A stretch of 7,282 nt of DNA from Clostridiales bacterium UBA4706 (GTDB lineage Bacteria > Bacillota > Clostridia > Oscillospirales > Oscillospiraceae), in contig DHKA01000068.1 of assembly GCA_002404605.1 (NCBI GenBank), positions 2,786-10,067 on the forward strand. Reading direction: 5' to 3'. Below the pieces are notes generated by a model. The model did no database searches and was not told where the DNA came from. It was given only the letters and a program-made list of their open reading frames with translations. The position numbers and the translations under genes are program-made. Shown piece after piece: positions 1 to 5,282 of the stretch (its first letter is position 1; every line of letters starts with the position of its first letter).

Positions 1-78
1 TTCCCGAGTGGCCAAAGGGGACAGACTGTAAATCTGCTGGCAATGCCTACGGTGGTTCGAATCCACCCGCCCCCACCA
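1..78 (+). tRNA. tRNA-Tyr (GUA anticodon), 5' end cut by window edge
   Basis: This is the 3' part of a tyrosine tRNA gene. The anticodon GTA is at 28-30 in a normal 7-base loop (26-32). The window opens exactly at position U8, so the seven 5' acceptor bases lie outside. The D stem is CCC (3-5) with GGG (17-19). A long variable arm (about 38-50, stem GGC/GCC) marks a class II tRNA, as expected for bacterial tRNA-Tyr. The T arm is 51-67 with loop TTCGAAT. The 3' acceptor strand CGCCCCC is 68-74, the discriminator is A75, and CCA is encoded at 76-78. The first anticodon-stem pair, A21 with C37, is a mismatch. The identity is secure; only the 5' border is unseen. Confidence 0.96.
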
Positions 79-112
79 AAAAGCCCGCATCGCAAGATGC
101 GGGCTTTTTCTT
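78..112 (+). terminator. Intrinsic terminator of the tRNA gene, probably bidirectional
   Basis: A perfect 9-bp GC-rich stem (83-91 with 96-104) closes a GCAA loop. It is flanked by an A5 tract before and a T5 tract after (105-109), immediately behind the encoded CCA. Because of the A-tract, the minus strand also reads as a stem followed by five T. It can therefore also stop transcription arriving from the minus-strand transporter operon that ends at 268. Confidence 0.93.
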
Positions 113-153
113 AGTATTGTCCTGGCGGGAGATTCGATCCGAGCGGGAGTGAA

Positions 154-235
154 TGGAGCGCCGGAGGCGCTCCAGAGCCGCGAGACGGCCCGCACCGCAG
201 TGCGGGCGTTTCGGTTCGTATGCGGTTTTTCCGCA
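154..235. other. Hairpin cluster in the gap between tRNA terminator and ABC operon
   Basis: Three short perfect inverted repeats follow one another: 154-162 with 166-174 (9 bp, 3-nt loop), 188-195 with 200-207 (8 bp, CGCA loop), and 221-225 with 231-235 (5 bp, T5 loop). None is followed by a T-run on either strand, so they are not clear terminators. I see no supported coding sequence in 113-267. The segment could be a dispersed palindromic element or 3'-UTR structure of the minus-strand operon. Which it is cannot be told from one copy. Confidence 0.5.
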
Positions 236-267
236 GGAAAGAGAATGCCGGCAGAAAGCCGCAGACG

Positions 268-1053
268 TTAAGAGAGAAGGATGCGGTCGTTATCGAGCGC
301 CGCGCCCGTGCCGGATTTGAAGCGATCCAGCAGATCGTTTACCTCCATATGAGCGCGTTCCGCCCCGCTGACGTCCAGAACGATCCGGCCGTTGTTCATC
401 ATCAGCGTCCGATTGCCGAGCGCGAGCGCGGCGCGCATGTTATGCGTTACCATCAGGCATGTCAGCTTCTGCTCGGCTGCGATGCGCGTGGTCATGGCCA
501 GAATTTTCTCTGCCGCGCCCGGATCGAGCGCTGCCGTATGCTCGTCGAGCAGCAGGAGCTTCGGCTTGGCTATCGTCGCCATCAGGAGCGTCAGCGCCTG
601 GCGCTGACCACCGGACAGAAGACCCACCGGCTGCCGCAGCCGGTCTTCCAGACCCATATCCAGCTCGCGCAGCTGTTCGCGGAAATATTCGCGGTCACGG
701 CGGCGGATCTGCCCCAGCCAGCCGCCGCGTCCGGCGGCAAGCGCCAGGTTTTCTTCGATCGTCATACCCGGCGCGCTGCCGCGCATCGGATCTTGAAACA
801 GGCGGCCGATAACTTTCGCGCGCTGGTGTTCCGGCCAAAACGTCACATTTTGGCCGTCGAGCAGGATCTCCCCGCTGTCTGTCAGAAAGCTCCCGCTGAT
901 CGCTCCGAACAGCGTGGATTTTCCGGCGCCGTTCGCGCCGATAATAGTGATAAAATCTCCGTCCGGCACACTGAGCGACAGATCGTGCAGAGCGCATTTC
1001 TCGTTGACCGTTCCGGGATTGAAAGTTTTGGAAATACTCTTCAGCTCCAGCAT
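268..1053 (-). CDS. ABC importer ATP-binding protein (TrpZ-like, tryptophan-type system)
   Basis: This 261-residue cytoplasmic ATPase is expected to drive the importer whose permease and binding protein lie just upstream. Visible motifs are Walker A GANGAGKST (39-47), Q-loop Q87 in LFQDP, signature LSGGQRQ (146-152), Walker B LLLLDEHTAALD (166-177, catalytic E171), and H-loop His204 in VTHNM. Position 172 in Walker B is His where Pro is most common; I believe this is usual in this subgroup of ATPases paired with ABC_sub_bind-type receptors. The length is normal for a single-domain ABC ATPase. The ATG at 1053 lies 5 nt after the permease stop, with a purine-rich GAAAGG upstream, so the two genes are translationally close and in one operon. 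The transporter role is secure. The tryptophan assignment rests on the T-box leader, and the name TrpZ follows the predicted TrpXYZ systems. Confidence 0.95.
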   Translation of the reverse strand: MLELKSISKTFNPGTVNEKCALHDLSLSVPDGDFITIIGANGAGKSTLFGAISGSFLTDSGEILLDGQNVTFWPEHQRAKVIGRLFQDPMRGSAPGMTIEENLALAAGRGGWLGQIRRRDREYFREQLRELDMGLEDRLRQPVGLLSGGQRQALTLLMATIAKPKLLLLDEHTAALDPGAAEKILAMTTRIAAEQKLTCLMVTHNMRAALALGNRTLMMNNGRIVLDVSGAERAHMEVNDLLDRFKSGTGAALDNDRILLS

Positions 1054-1058
1054 GCGTC

Positions 1059-1979
1059 TCAGTCCGCCTTTCTCTGCATTCGGCGCCGGATGACCGGCAG
1101 CTGCGTTTTAAGATAGGGAATGGAAATGGCGAGCACGACGATGACAGCCGAAACGAGCTTCAGCATGAATGCCGGCATATCCAGCCGCAGCGCGACGGTA
1201 TAGACCAACCGGAAAATTATCGCGCCCAAAACTGCGCCCACCGCGCGCCGGAAGATCCCGCCGCGGCCGAGGACGGTGCTGCCGATCAGGAGCGAGGCCA
1301 GTGCGATGGTCACCATGCCCTGCCCGATGTTGATATCCGCCGCCTTTTGGTACTGCGCGAGCAGACAGCCGGACAAAGCCGTGAAACTGCCTGCAATGCA
1401 CAGGCCGATCGTTGTGGTTATCGCCGGGTTGATGGACGATGAGCGCACCATGTCCGGGTTGTTGCCGGTCGCGCGGATCGCAAGCCCCATTCGGGTACGG
1501 AGGAACAGCGTCAAAAACAGGACGATCAGCGCCGCCGCAGCGAGAGCGGTCAGGAGCTTATACTGCCCGGCCAGCGGAGTGCCGGCCAGCGCGGTTTTCA
1601 TCAGAGAGAACACCGTCTGCGTTTTGTTGAGACTCAGCAGCGACGCGCCGCCCATAATGGCGATGTTGATGGAATACAGCGCCGTATTCACGATGATGCC
1701 GGCCAACAGGCTGTTGATGCCCATGCGCGTCTGCAAAACGGAAACGATCAGTCCGGACAGCAGCCCCGCAGCCATTGCCGCGAAAATCGCCAGTATCGGA
1801 TGCCCGGCCATTGCGGTGACCGCGCCTGTCACCGCGCCCAGCGTGAAGCAGCCGTCTGTGGAAAGATCACAGACATTCAGCATCGTATAGCTCAGATACA
1901 GCGCCAATACCGTCACGGAGCAGATCAGCCCCAGCTCCAACGCCGTCTGTATCAGCCCCTGAACACTCGATAGATCCAT
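1059..1979 (-). CDS. ABC importer permease, BPD_transp_2/LivH-like (TrpY-like)
   Basis: This 306-residue, very hydrophobic protein is the membrane channel subunit. About eight to nine membrane segments can be traced, for example near residues 13-35, 44-75, 88-112, 142-162, 185-210, 220-240 and 260-290. The loop RATGNNPDMVRSSSIN (about 169-184) matches the cytoplasmic coupling region of branched-chain-amino-acid-type permeases that contacts the ATPase. The C-terminus is basic (RRRMQRK), consistent with a cytosolic tail. The start ATG at 1977-1979 is preceded by AGAGGAAA about 7 nt upstream. It sits 102 nt downstream of the binding-protein gene, with a strong hairpin in between, and 5 nt upstream of the ATPase gene. 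With only one permease gene, the channel is presumably a homodimer. Tryptophan as substrate is inferred from the operon's T-box, not from this protein. Confidence 0.94.
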   Translation of the reverse strand: MDLSSVQGLIQTALELGLICSVTVLALYLSYTMLNVCDLSTDGCFTLGAVTGAVTAMAGHPILAIFAAMAAGLLSGLIVSVLQTRMGINSLLAGIIVNTALYSINIAIMGGASLLSLNKTQTVFSLMKTALAGTPLAGQYKLLTALAAAALIVLFLTLFLRTRMGLAIRATGNNPDMVRSSSINPAITTTIGLCIAGSFTALSGCLLAQYQKAADINIGQGMVTIALASLLIGSTVLGRGGIFRRAVGAVLGAIIFRLVYTVALRLDMPAFMLKLVSAVIVVLAISIPYLKTQLPVIRRRMQRKAD

Positions 1980-2011
1980 GGTGGTTTTCCTCTTTCTGCT
2001 TTTTGGAATTT

Positions 2012-2043
2012 GCCCGGAGCCGGTCGTACATCCGGCTCCGGGC
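2012..2043 (-). other. Intercistronic 12-bp hairpin between binding protein and permease genes
   Basis: A perfect 12-bp GC-rich inverted repeat (2012-2023 with 2032-2043, 8-nt loop) sits in the 102-nt gap after the binding-protein stop. On the transcribed minus strand the sequence after it is AAATTCC, with no T-run, so it does not look like a full terminator. By analogy with other ABC-importer operons, it probably protects the 3' end of the upstream message or gives partial attenuation, so that more receptor than permease is made. That role is inference; the stem itself is plain in the sequence. Confidence 0.7.
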
Positions 2044-2081
2044 GATCTGTTCGTTTTGCCGAATTCGGTTTCAGATCTGGA

Positions 2082-3182
2082 TCATGAGAAGCTCTCCGCC
2101 GTCGTCAGCGTGGCGATTTTGGTGCAGTACGGCGCAAACGCCTGGGAGAGTGCGTCAAAGTCAAGGCCCAGCCCCGCGCAGGTTTCCGTGTTGATGGTGG
2201 CGGTACCGTTATCAAAGGTCCGTACCGGCGTGGAGGCCGGATCGGCACCGTTCAAAAGAATGTCCGCGATCATGTCCGCCGTCTCCCGGCCGAGATTTGC
2301 GTAGTCCACGCCATAACCGAGGAACGCGCCGTTGAGCGCGAAGGAGTCGGCACCGGTGTACTGCGGGATGCCCGCATCGATGAACGTCTCGTAAATGGCA
2401 AGCTCGGCTTTCATGATGGAGTTGTCGGTCGGGGTAAACACAGCGTCAACGCCGTCGGCAACCATGGCCTGCGCAGCCAGCATGACTTCGTCCGCCGTGC
2501 TGCCGGTGTGTTCAACATATTCGATCCCGTTCTCGTCCAGATAGGCCTTGGCGCTGGCAATGGCAGCCGTCGAGGAATCCTGTCCCGCGTCATACAAAAG
2601 GCCGATTTTCGATGCATCCGGGTCAGCCGCAAAAATCAGTTTCATGACGGCGGTAGTGTCCAGATAGTCGGATGTCCCGGTCACGTTGCTGCCCGGCGCT
2701 TCCAGCGACTCTACGAGACCTGCGCCGACCGGATCGGAAACGGCGGCAAAAACGACGGGCGTCTGGCTGTCCTCCGTGGCCGTCTGCATGCGCATGGCGA
2801 CAGGCGTGGCAACGCCGACGAGAAGATCGGCGCCGCTGCCCTGGAAGTTCGCAATGATCTGCTCCATCACAGTGGCGTCCGCATTGCAGTTATCATAGTC
2901 GATCACAAACTGCACGCCCTTCTCCGTGCTGATCTCTTGCAGTCTTGCCTGGATGTTCTCCACGATCTGGTTCAGGGAAGCGTCGTCTACGTAGTTGCAG
3001 ATGCCGATGCGGAAGGACTGCGGCTCCGCCGCCGGTCCGGAGTCTCCGTTTGCCGTCTGCGAGGGCTGCGTATCGGACGAGACGTCCGATACGGTCTGTC
3101 CGGCGCCGCAAGCTGCTGTCATCAGCAGCATGGCGAAGACCAGGACGAGAACTGCAAGTTTTTTCAGGTTCAGCTTTTTCAT
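2082..3182 (-). CDS. trpX: ABC importer substrate-binding lipoprotein (ABC_sub_bind family), predicted tryptophan receptor
   Basis: This 366-residue extracellular receptor captures the substrate and delivers it to the permease encoded next. A lipoprotein signal is present: a basic start (KKLNLKK), a hydrophobic stretch 9-22, and lipobox MTAAC with Cys25 as the lipidated residue. A Ser/Thr/Gly/Pro-rich linker follows to about residue 50. The periplasmic-binding fold then begins with FRIGICNYVDDASLNQIVENIQ. Family-typical stretches are FAAVSDPVGAGLVESL, GSNVTGTSDYLDT, IGLLYDAGQDSS and FTPTDNSIM, all typical of the ABC_sub_bind (PF04392) group that includes streptococcal TrpX. The ATG at 3182 is chosen because GGAGG lies 8 nt upstream and the signal peptide begins there; in-frame extension to 3251 would add a non-signal leader. 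Expression is controlled by the T-box leader upstream. Family assignment is firm; the tryptophan substrate is inferred from the UGG specifier. Confidence 0.93.
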   Translation of the reverse strand: MKKLNLKKLAVLVLVFAMLLMTAACGAGQTVSDVSSDTQPSQTANGDSGPAAEPQSFRIGICNYVDDASLNQIVENIQARLQEISTEKGVQFVIDYDNCNADATVMEQIIANFQGSGADLLVGVATPVAMRMQTATEDSQTPVVFAAVSDPVGAGLVESLEAPGSNVTGTSDYLDTTAVMKLIFAADPDASKIGLLYDAGQDSSTAAIASAKAYLDENGIEYVEHTGSTADEVMLAAQAMVADGVDAVFTPTDNSIMKAELAIYETFIDAGIPQYTGADSFALNGAFLGYGVDYANLGRETADMIADILLNGADPASTPVRTFDNGTATINTETCAGLGLDFDALSQAFAPYCTKIATLTTAESFS

Positions 3183-3269
3183 GGTGATTTCCTCCATTTT
3201 TGGCATTTCGCCATAATTTTTTCGGGTGGCGGATGGAGGAGCCGCTGCCAACGGCCGAATTTGGAGTAT

Positions 3270-3308
3270 AAAAAAACAGCCCCTTATCCCTCATGGGACA
3301 AGAGCTGT
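3270..3308 (-). terminator. T-box-controlled intrinsic terminator (attenuator)
   Basis: Reading the minus strand, ACAGCTCTTGTCCC (3308-3295) pairs with GGGATAAGGGGCTGT (3290-3276) around a short ATGA loop, with one bulged A and some G-U pairs. Seven T follow (3276-3270). The 5' arm begins right after the T-box antiterminator sequence, as in standard T-box leaders. The leader therefore chooses between antiterminator and terminator, about 90 nt before the trpX start. Confidence 0.9.
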
Positions 3309-3561
3309 ACTCCTGCGATACCACCCAAATTGACGCTTTCGCGTCCGCTCGCTCATGCGCACCATCATGCGCATCCCGGTGGATAACGGGTGGGAACCCG
3401 TCGGTTCCTACTTGCATCCACGCGAATGCGTTCAGACCGCCCTCAAAAGTCCATTCCCCTTACGCCGTTCCGCTGCACTCACACCATCGGCAGCTCTCTG
3501 AAGGCCCGGTCTTGCAAGGGTACTCTTCTTTCTCAAAGGTTTCGTTGGTATTTTCTTGTTT
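3270..3561 (-). promoter_or_regulatory. T-box riboswitch leader, UGG (Trp) specifier
   Basis: This roughly 290-nt leader senses uncharged tRNA and controls the transporter operon. In minus-strand order it shows: the stem I entry AGAAGAGTA (near 3530); stem I base AGACCG pairing with CGGTCT (near 3511 and 3440); the apical element AGAGAGCTGCCGATGGTGTGA; the specifier-loop string GAA-TGG-ACTTTTGAG with specifier TGG at 3453-3451; the stem II pseudoknot region with the conserved CCCGTTA (near 3385); a small hairpin GACGC-GAAA-GCGTC (3345-3332); the T-box proper GGGTGGTATCGC (3326-3315) with bulge UGGU; then the terminator. The specifier reads tryptophan by the usual GAA-NNN-AC..GAG register. Known logic: uncharged tRNA-Trp pairs with specifier and bulge, stabilises the antiterminator, and lets transcription enter trpX. 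The 5' end is placed from the promoter and is approximate. Confidence 0.93.
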
Positions 3562-3567
3562 GGCGTC

Positions 3568-3596
3568 ATTATATCCGCACCCCGACGGCAAGTCAA
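3568..3596 (-). promoter_or_regulatory. Promoter of the T-box/transporter operon
   Basis: On the minus strand TTGACT (3596-3591) is followed by a 17-nt spacer and a perfect TATAAT (3573-3568), a near-consensus housekeeping sigma-A promoter. Transcription would begin near 3561, just ahead of the T-box stem I. A second TTGACA lies immediately upstream (3604-3599), but its 25-nt distance to the -10 is too long for use. Confidence 0.9.
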
Positions 3597-3669
3597 TTGT
3601 CAATTTAAATGAAAAAAATGCGCCGGTGAGCCGCGATTTTCTGTATCCGGTTTGCCGGCGGGTATTTTC

Positions 3670-3698
3670 TTGCTTTATTCAGCCGGTTTTGCTATATT
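3670..3698 (+). promoter_or_regulatory. Promoter of the secreted Cys/His-domain protein gene
   Basis: TTGCTT (3670-3675), a 17-nt spacer and TATATT (3693-3698) make a plausible sigma-A promoter. The start point would fall near 3705, at the edge of the ribosome-binding site GGCGGTGA (3705-3712), giving an unusually short leader. Together with the divergent operon promoter it fits in a gap of about 150 bp. Confidence 0.65.
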
Positions 3699-3719
3699 GA
3701 ATTTGGCGGTGAAAGAACT

Positions 3720-4229
3720 ATGAAAAAGCTCCTTGGCTTCTTCCTTGCGGTCGTGATCCTTGTGTCGCCGGTACTGGCGGCGGGCGGCTCGACGGTCGTT
3801 TATATTACCCGCACCGGCGAATGCTACCATGCTGGAGAGTGCCGCTTCCTTCAGAAAAGCAAGATCGAGATAACGCTCGCGGACGCCGTAGCGCGCGGTT
3901 ACCGCGCCTGCAAGGTATGCCGTCCGCCGAGTCTGTACAGCGAGGAGCGGCAGGGGCATGCCCTCGCGGGGAGCGGACAGGCGGGCAGTACGCCGTCTCC
4001 GGCTCCGTCGGCTTCCCCGACGCCGGCCGCAGAGCCAACATCGACACCGGCACCAACCCCGACGCCCACGCCTGACCCGACGCCGACACCGACGCCGGAC
4101 CCTGCGGCCAAGGCGTCCGGCGCGGGAAGCGGGCTGCTCTGGGCCGCCGGCGGTGCGGCCGCTACGGCGGGCGTTTACGCGATCTCCGGCGCTGCCAAAC
4201 GCCGGTTCGGCAGGGCGGCGAAAAAGTAA
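3720..4229 (+). CDS. Secreted, membrane-anchored protein with small Cys/His (Ada-like zinc) domain and Pro/Thr stalk
   Basis: This 169-residue protein is of unknown role, but its layout is clear. Residues 1-20 form a signal peptide (KK, then a hydrophobic core ending SPVLA). Residues 26-70 form a compact domain VYITRTGECYHAGECRFL...GYRACKVCRPP. Its YHxxxC (H37, C41) and CxxC (C64, C67) suggest a single metal site like the small Ada-type zinc modules seen on many secreted clostridial proteins; C35 is an extra cysteine. Residues 91-128 are Pro/Thr/Ala-rich and end in two exact TPTPTPDP repeats (113-128), a likely wall-spanning stalk. Residues 138-158 are a Gly/Ala-rich hydrophobic helix followed by a basic tail (KRRFGRAAKK), consistent with a C-terminal membrane anchor. 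There is no LPXTG motif. The start ATG at 3720 has GGCGGTGA 7 nt upstream. The gene stands alone with its own promoter and terminator. Metal binding is inferred, not shown. Confidence 0.88.
   Translation: MKKLLGFFLAVVILVSPVLAAGGSTVVYITRTGECYHAGECRFLQKSKIEITLADAVARGYRACKVCRPPSLYSEERQGHALAGSGQAGSTPSPAPSASPTPAAEPTSTPAPTPTPTPDPTPTPTPDPAAKASGAGSGLLWAAGGAAATAGVYAISGAAKRRFGRAAKK
4056..4103 (+). repeat. Tandem repeat encoding TPTPTPDP twice
   Basis: Two back-to-back 24-bp units encode identical TPTPTPDP peptides (residues 113-128 of the secreted protein), inside a wider CCG/ACS-rich tract. The DNA copies differ at several third positions. The repeat is in frame, so copy-number change would alter stalk length without breaking the gene. 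Confidence 0.75.
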
Positions 4230-4245
4230 AGTAATAAAGTAGTAA

Positions 4246-4277
4246 ATGACCGGATGCTTTTGCCTCCGGCCATTTTT
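4246..4277 (+). terminator. Intrinsic terminator after the secreted-protein gene
   Basis: A 9-bp stem with one A-C mismatch (4246-4254 with 4265-4273) closes a 10-nt loop and is followed by five T (4273-4277), 17 nt after the stop codon. The minus-strand gene remnant ending at 4299 converges on it. In that direction only three T follow, so it is a weaker stop for the mscL-side transcript. Confidence 0.8.
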
Positions 4278-4298
4278 GCATACAAAGAATCCGTTTGG

Positions 4299-4602
4299 TC
4301 AGGCTTCGGCGCCCTCCTGCCGCAGGAGCTCTTCCATCCGCGCTTCCAGCGCCTCGTCGGTGCGGAACAGGCGGACGTACTTCTCAAAATCGGCGTTCAG
4401 CTCTGCCGGAGTCTTTCCATATACCTGCGCCATGGCGTCCGGCATATTCTCCTGCCGGCTTGAAATCCGGAGTCAGACTCAGCACAGCGCAGATGTGAGA
4501 GAAGCAGCTCTCCTGCTGCGCGGCGATCTTTTCGATATCGCGCTCCGCCGGGGCGTTCGCGCCGTAGTGAAGAATGTAATGCTCGGTCTCAAACGTTTGC
4601 AT
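4299..4602 (-). pseudogene. Frame-disrupted gene remnant, probably a metallopeptidase-like protein with its core deleted
   Basis: A perfect GGAGGTG lies 5 nt before the ATG at 4602, so translation is expected to start. The first frame reads MQTFETEHYILHYGANAPAE, then an acidic helical stretch with IEKIAAQQESCFSHICAVLSLTPDF. It then turns to poor-looking sequence and stops at 4384. A second frame is open from 4472 to the TGA at 4299. It gives a convincing C-terminus: MAQVYGKTPAELNADFEKYV, then LFRTDEALEARMEELLRQEG. The two halves differ in frame, and the switch must lie between 4472 and 4384. From memory, full proteins with these ends are about 200 residues or more, with an HExxH-type core between them. 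The core is absent here, so an internal deletion is more likely than a single-base slip. No domain can be confirmed from the remnant alone. It follows mscL by 40 nt and is probably on the same transcript. Confidence 0.7.
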
Positions 4603-4642
4603 GGGCCACCTCCAAAGCTGTGATCCACTCGTGGTATGCCGC

Positions 4643-5092
4643 TTACGAAAGCTCCGAGGTGCAGTGCGGGCAGCGGGTGGCATCGATGGCGATCTCGCTT
4701 TTGCAGTAGGGGCAGACCTTCGTTTTCGGCGCTTCCTCCACGCTCGCTCCCTTTTTCCGGCCGAGCGCCATGATCTTCTTTACAAAAATAAAGATCACGA
4801 ACGATACGATCAGAAAATCGAGCACCTGCGAGAGGAACGAGCCGTATTTGAGCACTGCCGCGCCCGCGGCCTCAGCGTCGGCGAGCGTGGCGTAGGTGTT
4901 CCCGTCGAGCGGAACGAAGAGATTGCTGAAGTCGATCCCGCCGGTCAGCACGCCGACGAGCGGCATGATAACGTCGTTGACGAGCGACGTGACGATTTTC
5001 CCGAACGCGCCGCCGACAATGACGCCGACCGCCATATCGACCACGTTTCCCTTTATGGCAAATTCCTTGAATTCCTTTAGTAATGCTTTCAT
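4643..5092 (-). CDS. mscL: Large-conductance mechanosensitive channel MscL with C-terminal zinc ribbon
   Basis: This 149-residue inner-membrane channel opens under membrane tension to release solutes on hypo-osmotic shock. The N-terminal helix MKALLKEFKEFAIKGNVVDM runs into TM1 (about 18-47), with the family pore stretch AVGVIVGGAFGKIVTSLVND and IMPLVG. A short external loop spans about 50-84. TM2 is about 85-108 and is followed by a basic stretch (KKIMALGRKK). Most of this is standard MscL. The cytoplasmic tail is unusual: residues 127-144 carry CPYC...CPHC (C127, C130, C141, C144), a four-cysteine zinc ribbon added after the usual C-terminal region. The start ATG at 5092 is set by GGAGGCG about 6 nt upstream; longer in-frame readings to 5353 run through the promoter. 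Identity is secure; the function of the ribbon is unknown. Confidence 0.96.
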   Translation of the reverse strand: MKALLKEFKEFAIKGNVVDMAVGVIVGGAFGKIVTSLVNDVIMPLVGVLTGGIDFSNLFVPLDGNTYATLADAEAAGAAVLKYGSFLSQVLDFLIVSFVIFIFVKKIMALGRKKGASVEEAPKTKVCPYCKSEIAIDATRCPHCTSELS

Positions 5093-5111
5093 ACTATCGC
5101 CTCCGATAAGC

Positions 5112-5140
5112 ATGATATCAGCCCGCCATTCCGAAGTCAA
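5112..5140 (-). promoter_or_regulatory. Promoter of mscL
   Basis: On the minus strand TTGACT (5140-5135), a 17-nt spacer and TATCAT (5117-5112) form a good sigma-A promoter. The start point would be near 5105, directly at the ribosome-binding site, so the leader is very short. Confidence 0.75.
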
Positions 5141-5149
5141 TGAGTTAAT

Positions 5150-5204
5150 GCGTGCTAACAGAAGGAAGGGCGTGCTAATATTTTGCTGAAAAGTGCAAAT
5201 ATTA
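5150..5204. promoter_or_regulatory. Candidate operator region between divergent mscL and P-type ATPase promoters
   Basis: An 11-bp direct repeat GCGTGCTAAYA occurs at 5150-5160 and 5170-5180, one mismatch and exactly 20 bp apart, so on the same face of the helix. Overlapping the second copy is an AT-rich inverted repeat: TAATATTTTGC (5176-5186) facing GCAAATATTA (5195-5204), perfect apart from one extra T. It ends 12 bp before the -35 box of the DUF6110/ATPase promoter. The repeats are plain; binding of a regulator is inference. Confidence 0.5.
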
Positions 5205-5216
5205 ACAGAAAATCTA

Positions 5217-5245
5217 TTGACAATGCCGGAACATAAAGATAAAAT
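5217..5245 (+). promoter_or_regulatory. Promoter of the DUF6110/P-type ATPase operon
   Basis: A perfect TTGACA (5217-5222), a 17-nt spacer and TAAAAT (5240-5245) form a near-consensus promoter. The expected start is near 5252, leaving about 30 nt of leader with AAGGAGGA at 5268-5275. Confidence 0.85.
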
Positions 5246-5282
5246 GCGGGCGAAATCCAAAAGAGATAAGGAGGATACTCTC

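Noticed and set aside
172..177. His in place of Pro in the ABC ATPase Walker B region (residue 172, DEHTAALD)
   Set aside because: The catalytic Glu is kept, and I believe the His is usual in this ATPase subgroup, so it does not indicate a defective protein. Coordinates here are residue numbers.
220..1116. 298-codon open frame on the plus strand
   Set aside because: It lies antisense to the ABC ATPase, which has all Walker, signature and H-loop motifs. The plus reading is Arg/Gln-rich without a domain or a good ribosome-binding site.
3183..3251. N-terminal extension of the binding protein to 3251
   Set aside because: The lipoprotein signal starts at 3182 with GGAGG directly upstream. The added 23 residues would place a polar leader before the signal peptide.
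2508..3386. 292-codon open frame on the plus strand
   Set aside because: It is antisense to the binding-protein gene and runs on into the T-box leader, which is non-coding RNA on the other strand.
3293..3700. Open frames inside the T-box region (plus and minus)
   Set aside because: The segment is fully explained as a structured leader with promoter, specifier, T-box and terminator. The frames have no ribosome-binding site or protein-like composition.
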